A DNA stretch of 64,000 nucleotides from Larkinella terrae. Lineage in GTDB: Bacteria > Bacteroidota > Bacteroidia > Cytophagales > Spirosomataceae. Each line of letters opens with the position of its first letter. Positions within the stretch are counted from its first letter, which is position 1. The position numbers and the translations under genes were made by a program. Location of the stretch: assembly GCF_009668025.1 (NCBI RefSeq), contig NZ_WJXZ01000002.1:441216-505215 (forward strand), written 5' to 3'. Positions 1 through 8,335 of this stretch are shown here, piece after piece. The notes beneath the pieces were generated by a model. The model saw only the letters and a list, made by a program, of their open reading frames with translations, had not been told where the DNA came from and made no database searches.

Positions 1-1
1 C

Positions 2-1411
2 ACGGTGCCGGTGAGTGGTAGCGCTTATACCTACGCTTATGTGTCGTTCGGGGAGATTTTCGCCTGGATTATCGGCTGGGCACTCATTCTGGAATACGCC
101 GTCAGCAACATGGTGGTAGCCATTTCGTGGTCCGAATACTTTACCTCCATGCTGGAAGGGTTCGGCCTTCATTTTCCAGCGTATTGGGCCACCGACTACG
201 GATCGGCCGCCCGGGCGTATGCGGAGGTGCAGGCCAGTGCGTCGCCGGCCGGTTTATCCGCCCACACGCGCGAACTCGCGCAGGCTTTTCAGGATGCCCC
301 GGCTCTCGGCAGTCTCAAGCTGATCGCCGACATCCCTGCCGGATTGATTACGGTTTTGATTACGGCACTGGTTTACGTCGGCATCAAAGAATCCCGCACG
401 GCCAGCAACCTGCTGGTGGTGTTGAAACTGGCGGTGATTGGGCTGGTTATTGTGGCCGGTGCTTTTTACGTAAAACCGGAAAACTGGTCGCCGTTTGCAC
501 CCAACGGCGTCGGTGGTGTATTGAGCGGGGTGGCCTCGGTTTTCTTTGCCTTCATCGGTTTCGATTCCATTTCGACCACGGCGGAGGAATGCCGGAATCC
601 GCAGCGCGATTTGCCCCGGGCGATGATTTATTGCCTGATCATCTGCACGGTTTTGTACGTCCTGATTACCCTGGTGCTGACCGGCATGGTGAATTACAAG
701 GAACTGGGCGTCGATGATCCGCTGGCGTACGTGTTCCAGAAAGTCGACCTGAATTTTATCGCCGGAATTATTTCGGTCAGTGCAGTCGTCGCCATTACGA
801 GCGCCTTGCTGGTGTATCAACTGGGTCAGCCGCGCATCTGGATGACGATGAGCCGCGACGGCTTGCTGTGGCCGAAGTTCTCGAAAATTCACCCGAAATA
901 CCGGACGCCCTCTTTTGCCACCATCGTGACCGGTTTTCTGGTCGCCATTCCGTCGCTTTTTCTGGATATGCAGTTTTTCATCGACCTTACCAGCGTCGGC
1001 ACGTTCTTCGCGTTCATTCTGGTTTGTGGCGGTATTCTGTTTCTGGACGCCAAAGGTCTTTCCAAACATTCCAAGTTCAAAGTGCCGTTCGTGAATGGAA
1101 AATACATTATTGGCCTGGCGTTGATTGTAGCGGTTTTTCTGGTCGTTCGTTCGGGCGGTTTTGTAAGTGGCATTGAAGAAAAGCCATTGCTGGCGGTTTT
1201 CTGGCTGAGCTGGGCCATGTTTGCGGTATTGTCCTTCCAATATAATTTCTCACTTCTGCCGGTTTTAGGCATTCTTACCAATCTCTACCTGATGACCGAA
1301 TTGGGAGTCAGCAACTGGGCGATTTTCGTCGTCTGGCTGGTGATTGGTCTGGTGATCTACTTTTCATATGGCTACCGGAAAAGTAAACTGGCAGCGGAAG
1401 TAGTTCAATAA
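2..1411 (+). CDS. APC-family amino acid permease (5' partial)
   Basis: Inner-membrane transporter of the amino acid-polyamine-organocation superfamily, closest in look to YhdG/CAT-type cationic amino acid permeases. The open frame runs to the left edge, so the true start and probably the first two helices lie outside the window; the GTG at position 5 is an internal codon. The first visible residues (PVSGSAYTYAY, then GWALILEY) match the conserved TM3 region of the family, and about nine hydrophobic segments follow. The motif FFAFIGFDSISTTAEE near residues 178-195 is the typical TM6 unwound/substrate region. Substrate cannot be told from sequence. Confidence 0.9.
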   Translation, partial: TVPVSGSAYTYAYVSFGEIFAWIIGWALILEYAVSNMVVAISWSEYFTSMLEGFGLHFPAYWATDYGSAARAYAEVQASASPAGLSAHTRELAQAFQDAPALGSLKLIADIPAGLITVLITALVYVGIKESRTASNLLVVLKLAVIGLVIVAGAFYVKPENWSPFAPNGVGGVLSGVASVFFAFIGFDSISTTAEECRNPQRDLPRAMIYCLIICTVLYVLITLVLTGMVNYKELGVDDPLAYVFQKVDLNFIAGIISVSAVVAITSALLVYQLGQPRIWMTMSRDGLLWPKFSKIHPKYRTPSFATIVTGFLVAIPSLFLDMQFFIDLTSVGTFFAFILVCGGILFLDAKGLSKHSKFKVPFVNGKYIIGLALIVAVFLVVRSGGFVSGIEEKPLLAVFWLSWAMFAVLSFQYNFSLLPVLGILTNLYLMTELGVSNWAIFVVWLVIGLVIYFSYGYRKSKLAAEVVQ

Positions 1412-1495
1412 GCACGGCAATGGTGCCGGTTTCGCCATAGAAAAGCTGCATTCATGGCATAAAAAGAGAAAATAATTCAATAATTTTTAAATTGA

Positions 1496-1527
1496 TTGTA
1501 CATTCAAAAATACTTCTGTTATATTGG
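1496..1527 (+). promoter_or_regulatory. Possible Bacteroidota promoter upstream of a micro-ORF
   Basis: TTG at 1496-1498 is followed after 21 nt by TATATTGG at 1520-1527, close to the Bacteroidota -33/-7 pattern (TTG, TAnnTTTG) with one mismatch. It is directed towards the micro-ORF at 1559 and the terminator at 1648-1681. Weak on its own; the layout as a short transcription unit supports it. Confidence 0.3.
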
Positions 1528-1558
1528 AGCCCGAATTGGTAAAAATTGTTGGAGGCTG

Positions 1559-1624
1559 ATGAATAGAAATAGCGAGGTTGCAGGTCGTGATTTAACGGTT
1601 TTACCTTTTCGAATCAGGAATTAA
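1559..1624 (+). CDS. Candidate 21-residue micro-ORF
   Basis: A short frame starts MNRNSEVAGRD and ends PFRIRN before TAA. It has GGAGG at 1551-1555, three nucleotides before ATG, which is unusual in a genome where most genes show no Shine-Dalgarno sequence. It sits between a promoter-like sequence (1496-1527) and a rho-independent terminator (1648-1681), so the stretch could be a self-contained unit of about 150 nt. It could instead be a non-coding RNA or the end of the permease transcript. No family recognised. Confidence 0.3.
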   Translation: MNRNSEVAGRDLTVLPFRIRN

Positions 1625-1647
1625 TCTTTACATCTCGCAATAATCCG

Positions 1648-1681
1648 GAAAGCCTACAGGGATTCCCTTTGGGCTTTTTTT
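1648..1681 (+). terminator. Rho-independent terminator
   Basis: A GC-containing hairpin (GAAAGCC with GGGCTTT, interrupted by an inner AGGGATTCCCT self-pairing) is followed by a T-run at 1675-1681. It ends either the permease transcript or the short unit at 1559. Confidence 0.65.
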
Positions 1682-1684
1682 ATG

Positions 1685-1718
1685 CATAAAAAAGCAGTGC
1701 CACGATGTAGCACTGCTT
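1685..1718 (-). terminator. Terminator of the YugP-type metallopeptidase gene
   Basis: Perfect 9-bp stem AAGCAGTGC (1692-1700) with GCACTGCTT (1710-1718); on the - strand it is followed by five or more T. It lies 24 nt beyond the stop codon of the metallopeptidase gene. Confidence 0.75.
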
Positions 1719-1741
1719 CAAAAATACGTCAGAACAAAAAA

Positions 1742-2428
1742 TTAGTCGCTTCTACGACCGCCCATGAGCAGGCTGGCGTAGTAGAGCAGCGTGGCCAGCG
1801 AACCCAGTGCCGCAACCACGTAGGTCATGGCAGCCCACCACAGGGCATCCTTGGCATAACCGTATTCCCGCTGGTTAACAATGTTTCGGTTTTGCACCCA
1901 GGCCAAAGCCCGGCGGCTGGCGTCGAACTCGACGGGCAGCGTGACAAAACTAAACAGGGTCGTAACGGCAAACAGCGCCACTCCAACCGCCAGCGGAATA
2001 ATGGTGGTATTGATCAGCAGAATACCAATCAGAATGATCCATTGCAGGTAACTCGACGAAACCGTTAAAAACGGCACCATCGCCGAACGGAATTTGAGCG
2101 GTCCGTAAGCCGTTGCGTGCTGCACGGCGTGACCACATTCGTGAGCCGCCACGGCCGCCGAAGCCACGCTTCGTCCGTAAAAGACATCGGCACTCAGGTT
2201 AACGGTTTTATCCTGCGGGTTATAGTGGTCTGTCAGCATTCCTTCTACCGACAGGACGCGTACGTCGTAGATGTTGTTTTCACGGAGCATTAGCTCGGCA
2301 ATCTCCTGGCCGCTCAGGCCATTACTCAGCCCGATTTGCGAATACTCGTTAAACTTACTCCGCAGTCGCCAGCTGATACCGGCACTGAGCAGAGCGAAAA
2401 TGATGAAAATAATCCAGATTCCAGGCAT
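1742..2428 (-). CDS. YugP-type membrane zinc metallopeptidase
   Basis: A 228-residue protein of the Zn_peptidase_2 (YugP) family, a membrane-bound metalloprotease with poorly known substrates. An N-terminal hydrophobic segment (residues 3-20) is followed by a soluble stretch with the zinc motif HECGH at 96-100, preceded by the typical segment NLSADVFYGRSVASAAVAAH. Two further membrane segments follow (about 118-160) and a last one near 195-220. Length and order fit the family. It has its own terminator and is transcribed separately from the permease. Confidence 0.88.
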   Translation of the reverse strand: MPGIWIIFIIFALLSAGISWRLRSKFNEYSQIGLSNGLSGQEIAELMLRENNIYDVRVLSVEGMLTDHYNPQDKTVNLSADVFYGRSVASAAVAAHECGHAVQHATAYGPLKFRSAMVPFLTVSSSYLQWIILIGILLINTTIIPLAVGVALFAVTTLFSFVTLPVEFDASRRALAWVQNRNIVNQREYGYAKDALWWAAMTYVVAALGSLATLLYYASLLMGGRRSD

Positions 2429-2584
2429 AGTTCAATGAAACCGGGGTCGCCGGTACGATTAAGGTTATATGGTTAAACGGTAGTGTGGATCACCGTACTA
2501 GTTAAACAAAAATTGCGAAAAAAACAGTTCAATGTTCATCCATGCCACCAACCGCTGATCACGGTTTTAGCGAAACGCATCCAA

Positions 2585-3070
2585 TCAACGGTATGCTTCC
2601 TGAATTTTTTTGATGAGCGCCGTGGTGGAATAACCCGCCACGAGTGGAATGGTTTGGACGCGGCCGCCGTTTTGAATCACAAAGTCGGCCCCGACAATAT
2701 CCGCAACCGCGTAGTCGTCGCCTTTCACCAGAATATCCGGTTTCAGCGCCTGAATCAGTTCGAGGGGCGTTTCTTCGTCGAAAAGGGTGACGGCATCGAC
2801 GAAGGCCAGAGCCGCCATCAGCCGGGCGCGGGCGTATTCGTTGACAACGGGCCGGAGCGGACCTTTGATGCAGCTAACGGAAGCATCGGTGTTCAGGCCC
2901 AGGATTAACTTATCTCCAAACCGGCGGGCTTTTTCAAGATAGTCGATGTGCCCCAAGTGCAGAATATCGAAACAGCCGTTGGTAAAGACAATCTGCTTGT
3001 CTTCCGAATGCCATTGTTCGGCCCGCAAAACCGCCTGCTTACGTGTCAGAATTTTGGATTCGGTCATCAT
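2585..3070 (-). CDS. rfaE2: D-glycero-beta-D-manno-heptose 1-phosphate adenylyltransferase (RfaE2/HldE domain II)
   Basis: A 161-residue nucleotidyltransferase that adenylylates heptose 1-phosphate during ADP-heptose synthesis for LPS core. The motif TNGCFDILHLGH (residues 30-41) is the cytidylyltransferase-superfamily HxGH active site, and the distal GYSTTALIKKI stretch is the matching C-terminal motif. This is the stand-alone form of the C-terminal domain of E. coli HldE; the kinase domain is not in this window. Transcribed in the same direction as the YbhN-like gene upstream, but separated from it by a large hairpin array. Confidence 0.92.
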   Translation of the reverse strand: MMTESKILTRKQAVLRAEQWHSEDKQIVFTNGCFDILHLGHIDYLEKARRFGDKLILGLNTDASVSCIKGPLRPVVNEYARARLMAALAFVDAVTLFDEETPLELIQALKPDILVKGDDYAVADIVGADFVIQNGGRVQTIPLVAGYSTTALIKKIQEAYR

Positions 3071-3072
3071 AT

Positions 3073-3213
3073 GTTAAATGGCTGGATGGTTAAAAATGGT
3101 TAGATGGCTTGAATGGTTAAAAATGGTTAGATGGTTGAAAAATGATTAGATGGTTAAATTTAAAGTGAGCCATTCAACCATTTTCAACCATTCAAGCCAT
3201 CCAGCCATTCAAA
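3073..3213. repeat. ATGG-word repeat array folding into a long imperfect hairpin
   Basis: The whole gap is made of near-copies of words such as AAATGGTTAGATGG and GAATGGTTAAAAATGG, and its right part (3169-3213) is the reverse complement of the left part with a few mismatches. It can fold into a long hairpin. A sister array is at 4243-4440, so the two flank the gene at 3214-4242. It may serve as a terminator or mRNA-end stabiliser; nothing here codes. Confidence 0.75.
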
Positions 3214-4242
3214 TTAAACCATCCGAGCGTCTGGTTTGGTGTCGGCCTGGGAGGTTCGGCCTTTGAGCATAACGATCAGGAAGCTCAGGGCACCGAGGAC
3301 GACGACGTAGAACCATTGGGTAAACAGCATCAGCGTGGCCATCGTAGCTCCGTCCTGATTACTGATTCCGTAAAGTGCCAAAGCCGCTCCCACCAGAATG
3401 TTGAAGGTTCCGGCCCCGCCCTGAACGGGAGCCGCCATACCCAGCGCGCCCATGATCAGAATGGTCAGACCGGCGCGCCAGCCCAGATCAGCGGTTTGGG
3501 GCATGGCGAAAAACAGGACGAACGACATGAAATAGTACATCGTCCAGATCAAAACCGTATGCAGCACAAACGCGCCGGGATTTTTCAATTTGCGAACACT
3601 TACCAGTCCTTCGAAAAGTCCGGCGACGAACTTTTCAACGCGCTGGTAGAACGGTTTCTGGCGGAGAATTTCCTTATACCGGTTGTAGAAAAACCAGACC
3701 ATAACCGCGAATCCGAGCAGACAGCCGCCCGCAATGACGAACAGCCAGGTGTTGTTCTGTAAACCGCTTACGTTGAATTTCGAGGCAAAGAAATCCATCA
3801 GGAAGGTACTCAGCCGGTTGAATTCGATCAGAAATGTTGCGCCGATGAGCAGAAACAACATCACAACGTCGAAAATCCGCTCGGCAACCACTGTCCCGAA
3901 ACTGACGTTGACGGGCACGCCTTCCAGCCGGTTCAGGGTTCCGCAACGGGTGACTTCGCCCATGCGCGGCACCACCAGATTGGCAAAATAACCGGTCAAA
4001 ACCGATAGCGTCGTGTTGACCTGCGCCGGTCGGTAACCCACCACCGGTTCCAGCAGCAAACTCCAGCGATACGCGCGGCTCCAGTGCGCGACAACGGTCA
4101 GCAAACCCGAAACGGCAATCCAGCTGTAATTCGCTTTACTGAACGCGTCGAACATGGCCGCCCGGTCAATGTCCTTGAAAACGTACCAGAGCAAGCCCGC
4201 AGCGATGCTGAGCGAAATACCGTATTTCAGAATATTTTTCAA
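3214..4242 (-). CDS. YbhN/LPG-synthase-TM-like flippase-like membrane protein (UPF0104)
   Basis: A 342-residue polytopic membrane protein with about eight helices, of the family that forms the membrane half of lysylphosphatidylglycerol synthase (MprF). The signature region ANLVVPRMGEVTRCGTLNR (about residues 87-105) and the later GGAGTFN motif (about 275-282) are family hallmarks. The soluble aminoacyl-transferase half of MprF is absent, so it is probably a lipid flippase-like protein rather than a lysyltransferase. It lies upstream of rfaE2 and downstream of panD on the same strand, with repeat hairpins on both sides. Confidence 0.82.
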   Translation of the reverse strand: MKNILKYGISLSIAAGLLWYVFKDIDRAAMFDAFSKANYSWIAVSGLLTVVAHWSRAYRWSLLLEPVVGYRPAQVNTTLSVLTGYFANLVVPRMGEVTRCGTLNRLEGVPVNVSFGTVVAERIFDVVMLFLLIGATFLIEFNRLSTFLMDFFASKFNVSGLQNNTWLFVIAGGCLLGFAVMVWFFYNRYKEILRQKPFYQRVEKFVAGLFEGLVSVRKLKNPGAFVLHTVLIWTMYYFMSFVLFFAMPQTADLGWRAGLTILIMGALGMAAPVQGGAGTFNILVGAALALYGISNQDGATMATLMLFTQWFYVVVLGALSFLIVMLKGRTSQADTKPDARMV

Positions 4243-4440
4243 GACAATTTAGATGGTTGGATGGCTAATTTGAATGTTTGGGAAATGGCTGGATGCTTAA
4301 AAATGGTTTAATGCTTAAAAATGGTTTAATGGTTAAAATCGCTGGATGGTTGAAGGATGGTTAAATTTGTCAGTTGCCTTTTAACCATCCAACCATTTTT
4401 AATCATCCAGCCATTTCCCAACCATTCAAAACCATTCAAC
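4243..4440. repeat. Second ATGG-word repeat array and hairpin
   Basis: About 200 bp of the same repeated words as at 3073-3213 (AAATGGCTGGATG, AAAAATGGTTTAATG), with the right arm (about 4380-4437) reverse-complementary to the left arm (about 4262-4320) over some 50 bp with scattered mismatches. Non-coding, between panD and the YbhN-like gene. Confidence 0.75.
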
Positions 4441-4444
4441 TGAT

Positions 4445-4792
4445 TTAAACCAAATGATTATTGGTATCGGGAAAAACGACCAGCGGTTTGTAGGTTTTGG
4501 CTTCATCGGTGGTCATCATGCCGTAGGAAATGATGATGATGATGTCGCCGACCTGCGCACGGCGGGCGGCTGCTCCGTTGAGGCAGATGATCCCGGAACC
4601 CCGTTCACCCTTAATCACGTAGGTGATCAGGCGTTCGCCATTGTTATTGTTGACAATATGAACCTGCTCATTTTCAAGCAATCCGGCGGCATCCATCAGG
4701 TCTTCGTCGATGGTGATGCTGCCGACATAATTCAGCTCGGCCTGCGTCACCCGGACCCGGTGGATTTTGGACTTCATTACGGTAATAAACAT
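4445..4792 (-). CDS. panD: Aspartate 1-decarboxylase
   Basis: A 115-residue pyruvoyl enzyme making beta-alanine from aspartate for pantothenate and CoA synthesis. The start was set at position 4792 because the chain then aligns residue for residue with E. coli PanD: the self-cleavage pair Gly24-Ser25 (in NYVGS) and the catalytic Tyr58 (in [13 protein letters not shown]) fall exactly in place. A longer upstream in-frame extension has no family support. The next gene upstream on the same strand is panC, which supplies the following pathway step, so the pair is likely co-transcribed. Confidence 0.94.
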   Translation of the reverse strand: MFITVMKSKIHRVRVTQAELNYVGSITIDEDLMDAAGLLENEQVHIVNNNNGERLITYVIKGERGSGIICLNGAAARRAQVGDIIIIISYGMMTTDEAKTYKPLVVFPDTNNHLV

Positions 4793-4906
4793 AGTTGTAG
4801 GGACAGCCCGGTTCAAACGGACGATCAAAAATAGTGAAAAACCGCCCATCCGTGGCAATCACCGCAAAAACAGCCTGCGAAACGAGTTAGTTCAGTCGTT
4901 TTTTTA

Positions 4907-5749
4907 TCAAACGATCAGGTTGTCGATCAGCCGGGTTTTGCCCAGATGAGCGGCAATGCACAAGGCTGTTGCGCCCGGAGCCTGAAGCTGCTCAACAGGC
5001 TGAAGCGTATCGGCGTTGGCAACCTCCATGTATTCAAGCCGGAACGCCGGATGATTTTCTAAATAGCTGATCACCGCGGTTTTAGCCTCATTAATTGTGC
5101 CTTCGTTCTGCAAGATTTCCTGCGCTTTGACCAGCGCCCGGTACAGCGCGGGCGCTTCCTGCCGTTCGTCGGCCGACAGGTTGCGGTTGCGCGATGACAT
5201 CGCCAGACCGTCGTCTTCCCGGACGATGGGCTGGCGAACCAGTTCCAGCTGAAAGCCCAGATCGCGAATGAGCCGTTTCACCACGGCCACCTGTTGCAGG
5301 TCTTTCTGGCCGAAATACGCGCGGTCGGGCTGGATGATGTTGAACAATTTGGAAACCACGATGCCGACGCCATTGAAATGCCCCGGTCGGAAAGCGCCTT
5401 CCAGTACGGTTTCCAGTTCGCCGAAATTTAATTTCAGAACCGGCTGGGTCGGGTACATTTCGTCGACGGAAGGCGCAAAAACCAGATCGCAACCGGCTTC
5501 TTCGAGCATGCGGCAATCGGCTTCGAGCGTTTTCGGATACCGGGCGAGGTCGTCGGGGTTATTGAATTGGGTCGGATTGACGAAGATGCTGCAAACCGTC
5601 AGGTCGTTGGCGGTTTTACAGGCGTCGACCAACACCAGGTGGCCCGCGTGCAGCGCGCCCATCGTCGGAACGAGTCCAATCGACTTTCCGGTCCGGCGTT
5701 GACTATCAAGAGCTTGCCGTATAGTGGCTATGGATTCGTAGAGTTGCAT
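4907..5749 (-). CDS. panC: Pantoate-beta-alanine ligase (pantothenate synthetase)
   Basis: A 280-residue ATP-dependent ligase joining pantoate and beta-alanine. It shows the family signature PTMGALHAGH (residues 28-37), IFVNPTQFN (about 54-62), the pantoate-binding region around EGAFRPGHFNGV and the YFGQKDLQQV motif. Length is normal. It is followed 114 nt later by panD, giving a two-gene pantothenate unit. Divergent from the starch-synthase-like gene at 5950. Confidence 0.95.
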   Translation of the reverse strand: MQLYESIATIRQALDSQRRTGKSIGLVPTMGALHAGHLVLVDACKTANDLTVCSIFVNPTQFNNPDDLARYPKTLEADCRMLEEAGCDLVFAPSVDEMYPTQPVLKLNFGELETVLEGAFRPGHFNGVGIVVSKLFNIIQPDRAYFGQKDLQQVAVVKRLIRDLGFQLELVRQPIVREDDGLAMSSRNRNLSADERQEAPALYRALVKAQEILQNEGTINEAKTAVISYLENHPAFRLEYMEVANADTLQPVEQLQAPGATALCIAAHLGKTRLIDNLIV

Positions 5750-5859
5750 ACAGATTTTTTAAGGATTGAAGCCGCTGGCCCGCAGGTTTGGCCCCGGGTC
5801 TGGATTTGGGGTTCAGCGGTTTGTATTGACAAAACAGGAGTTTTTCTGCCGAAATTCTA

Positions 5860-5890
5860 TTGAAATACCAGAAAAAATTGTATAATTTTG
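5860..5890 (+). promoter_or_regulatory. Bacteroidota-type promoter for the gene at 5950
   Basis: TTG at 5860-5862 and TAATTTTG at 5883-5890, separated by 20 nt, match the -33/-7 pattern of the Bacteroidota primary sigma factor. The predicted transcript start lies about 55 nt before the ATG at 5950. Confidence 0.55.
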
Positions 5891-5949
5891 CAGATTTTTA
5901 ATTTAGTCCGCTACGGCGGTGTATTTCACTAAAGCCCCCCAATCGTGTT

Positions 5950-6759
5950 ATGAGCAAACTTCGGATTCTCTACGTTGCCAGTGAAATCAACCCATTTCTC
6001 CAGACTTCAGCTGTTGCCGATTTTGTTCGGAAACTGCCACAGGCGATGCAGGAACGCGGGATGGAAATTCGCATTCTGGTACCACGTTTCGGGCTGATTA
6101 ACGAACGGAAGAACCGGCTGCACGAGGTGGTCCGTTTATCGGGTATCAATATTACGGTGGGCGACGAAGAAAAACCGCTGATCATCAAGGTGGCTTCCAT
6201 TCCGAATGCCAAACTTCAGGTGTATTTTATTGACAATGAAGACTATTTCCAGCGTAAACACGTTTTCCTTGACAAGGACGACCGGTTTTACGAAGACAAC
6301 GACGAGCGGACCATTTTCTTTTGCAAAGGCGTGCTGGAAACCGTGAAAAAATTAGGCTGGTCGCCCGATATCGTCCATTGCAACGACTGGATGACGGCCC
6401 TGATTCCGCTGTATCTGAAAACCACGTACAAAAACGACCCCATGTTCAAGGATACCAAATCGGTATTCTCGGTTTACAACAACTCATTTTCATACCGTTT
6501 CGACGACGGCCTGGTGGAAAAAGCCAAGGCTATGGACGTGGATGAAGACATGTTGAAATACCTGAAATCGGCGGATTTCGACGGATTTATCCGGATGGGC
6601 TGTACGTATGCCGACGTAGTCGTAAAAGCCGACGAAGACTATAGCGAGAGTTTAAATAGCATTTTGAATGATTTGTCCGACAAGAAAGTTGAACTTACCG
6701 AAGAAGGCCAGGAAGTTGCTGATCAATACTACAATCTCTATACGGAACTGGCGGGCTAA
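5950..6759 (+). CDS. Starch/glycogen synthase N-terminal-domain protein (half-length GT5)
   Basis: A 269-residue protein matching only the N-terminal GT-B domain of glycogen/starch synthases: it begins LRILYVASEINPF and has DIVHCNDWMTALIPLYLK (about 140-157), the usual first-domain signature. The C-terminal nucleotide-binding domain is missing and the next gene starts 7 nt after its stop, so this is a complete half-protein rather than a frameshifted gene. The KxGG-type donor motif near the N-terminus is not preserved (residues 17-24 read FLQTSAVA). It may be regulatory or non-catalytic; activity is doubtful. Likely co-transcribed with the DUF4270 gene. Confidence 0.78.
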   Translation: MSKLRILYVASEINPFLQTSAVADFVRKLPQAMQERGMEIRILVPRFGLINERKNRLHEVVRLSGINITVGDEEKPLIIKVASIPNAKLQVYFIDNEDYFQRKHVFLDKDDRFYEDNDERTIFFCKGVLETVKKLGWSPDIVHCNDWMTALIPLYLKTTYKNDPMFKDTKSVFSVYNNSFSYRFDDGLVEKAKAMDVDEDMLKYLKSADFDGFIRMGCTYADVVVKADEDYSESLNSILNDLSDKKVELTEEGQEVADQYYNLYTELAG

Positions 6760-6766
6760 TCGGTCC

Positions 6767-8128
6767 GTGAACACGGTTCGGCTCAGTCTGCTGGCCGGGA
6801 TGATCGCGCTGGTTTCGGTGCTGGTGGCCTGCGAAGAACCGAAAGACATCGGTTTGCCGCCCACAACGGCCATCGGCGTGCTGTATACCGATACGCTATC
6901 CGTCAAAACGTCCACGGTTTTGCTCGATTCGGTGGTAACCGATCGCAACAGCCGCTTGATGGTGGGGCAGTATAACGATCCAATTTTCGGAAAGGTAACG
7001 GCCAAAACGTTCGGACAATTGTACATTTCCGGCGGTAGCTTCAAAACCGAGGGCGAAATCGTATACGATTCCGTTCGTGTGCTGGTGGGTTATTCCTACG
7101 TTTACGGCGATACGTCAAAAACGCAGGATATTTACGTGCATCGCCTGACCGAAGACATGGACTCGACCAAGCGGTACACGAACACGTCGTCGGTGGCCTA
7201 TGCAGCAACTCCGCTGACCAAAATCAAGCTCACGCCCACGGCGGCCGGTGGCGCTGGCTACGGCCGTTTGCCGGATGCGCTGGGCCGTGAGTTGCTGGAA
7301 CTGTCCAAAGGCTCCGGCATTGTGCAGGCTGATTTTATCAAGGTGTTCAAGGGCATTGCCGTGGTGCCGGATCCGGCCAATACGACGGTTTTTGGTTTCT
7401 CCAACAACATGTTTGTGGAATTGTATTACCACAAGGCGACGGACTCGACGGCCCTGGGAATCGATTTCTTTACAACTGCCGGAAAACCGTCATTCAGTCA
7501 GATCAAGGTTGATCGTTCGGCTACGAAACTGGCGGCTCTGGGCCTGACGAATTCCTTGCCGAGTTCGGCAACCGGCGGAGAAGTGTTCGTTCAGAGTGCG
7601 ACGGGCGTAACGACGAAACTGAGTTTCCCGACGATTCTGAATCTGAAAAAGGAAAGCGGCCGGATTGCCATTAACCGCGCCGAACTGAATCTTTTTGTGA
7701 AGGGAAGCAGCCCCGGCGGACCCATTCCGCCCCTGATGACTCTGGCCCAAACCGACGACAACAACCGGATTTTGTATTCGCCGGAAACCGGAACCGCCAC
7801 CCGGCTGCTGCATCTGCTTCAGGTCCAGGCGGGAACGTTCCAGAGCACCAATAAATGGTATTACCCGCAGGTGGTGGCTTACAACAGCCGCCCTAAAACG
7901 TATACATTCGACGTAACAACCTATTTGCAGTCGGTTCTGATCGGTGTTCAGGCGAACAATAGTCTGGTGCTGTTGCCAACGACCAATACCTCGCTGATTT
8001 CAACGAATCAAACGACGGGTGCGACAACTTTTCTGGCGCAGCCGTACATCAACAACCAGCTAAATGGTGCCATTCTGAATGGACCGATGAACGCTAAACT
8101 GGTGGTGTTCTACACGTATACCCCCTAA
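6767..8128 (+). CDS. DUF4270 family lipoprotein
   Basis: A 453-residue predicted outer-membrane or periplasmic lipoprotein of a Bacteroidota-specific family of unknown function. The GTG start at 6767 is chosen because it gives a clean signal peptide with lipobox LVAC and lipidated Cys22, and follows the upstream stop by 7 nt; an earlier in-frame ATG at 6668 would overlap the upstream gene and bury the signal. The order starch-synthase-like protein, DUF4270, GlmS is one I associate with Cytophagales. A strong terminator follows at 8149. Confidence 0.85.
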   Translation: MNTVRLSLLAGMIALVSVLVACEEPKDIGLPPTTAIGVLYTDTLSVKTSTVLLDSVVTDRNSRLMVGQYNDPIFGKVTAKTFGQLYISGGSFKTEGEIVYDSVRVLVGYSYVYGDTSKTQDIYVHRLTEDMDSTKRYTNTSSVAYAATPLTKIKLTPTAAGGAGYGRLPDALGRELLELSKGSGIVQADFIKVFKGIAVVPDPANTTVFGFSNNMFVELYYHKATDSTALGIDFFTTAGKPSFSQIKVDRSATKLAALGLTNSLPSSATGGEVFVQSATGVTTKLSFPTILNLKKESGRIAINRAELNLFVKGSSPGGPIPPLMTLAQTDDNNRILYSPETGTATRLLHLLQVQAGTFQSTNKWYYPQVVAYNSRPKTYTFDVTTYLQSVLIGVQANNSLVLLPTTNTSLISTNQTTGATTFLAQPYINNQLNGAILNGPMNAKLVVFYTYTP

Positions 8129-8148
8129 GGTTTTCGACCAGAATCAAG

Positions 8149-8177
8149 AGCCAGCCCCTGTAAGGCTGGCTTTTTTG
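8149..8177 (+). terminator. Rho-independent terminator after the DUF4270 gene
   Basis: Perfect 8-bp stem AGCCAGCC (8149-8156) with GGCTGGCT (8164-8171) followed by a T-run to 8176. Confidence 0.85.
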
Positions 8178-8335
8178 TTTCTGTACTTTTCGGTTAAAAA
8201 CCGTTTAAATGAGCGGTTTTGTTTGTATCTTTCCCAGACGGAAAGCGGTTTTTATTAATAATTTAGTAATCGAAGATCGCTTTCTTAAGAATTTTAAAAA
8301 ATGATTTGCACAACACCATTTAATTTCAAAAGCCT

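Noticed and set aside
254-1240. A 328-codon open frame on the - strand opposite the permease gene
   Set aside because: It is the antisense shadow of a clear membrane transporter and has a Gln/Arg/Asn-rich composition with no domain features.
3073-4440. Repeat arrays considered as CRISPR or as IS ends
   Set aside because: There are no unique spacers, no cas genes and no transposase; the words are degenerate and self-complementary.
4793-4858. A 22-residue N-terminal extension of PanD
   Set aside because: The shorter start aligns Gly24-Ser25 and Tyr58 exactly with known PanD; the extension has no counterpart.
8177-8335. A glmS ribozyme upstream of glmS
   Set aside because: The gap is too short and shows none of the conserved core sequence.
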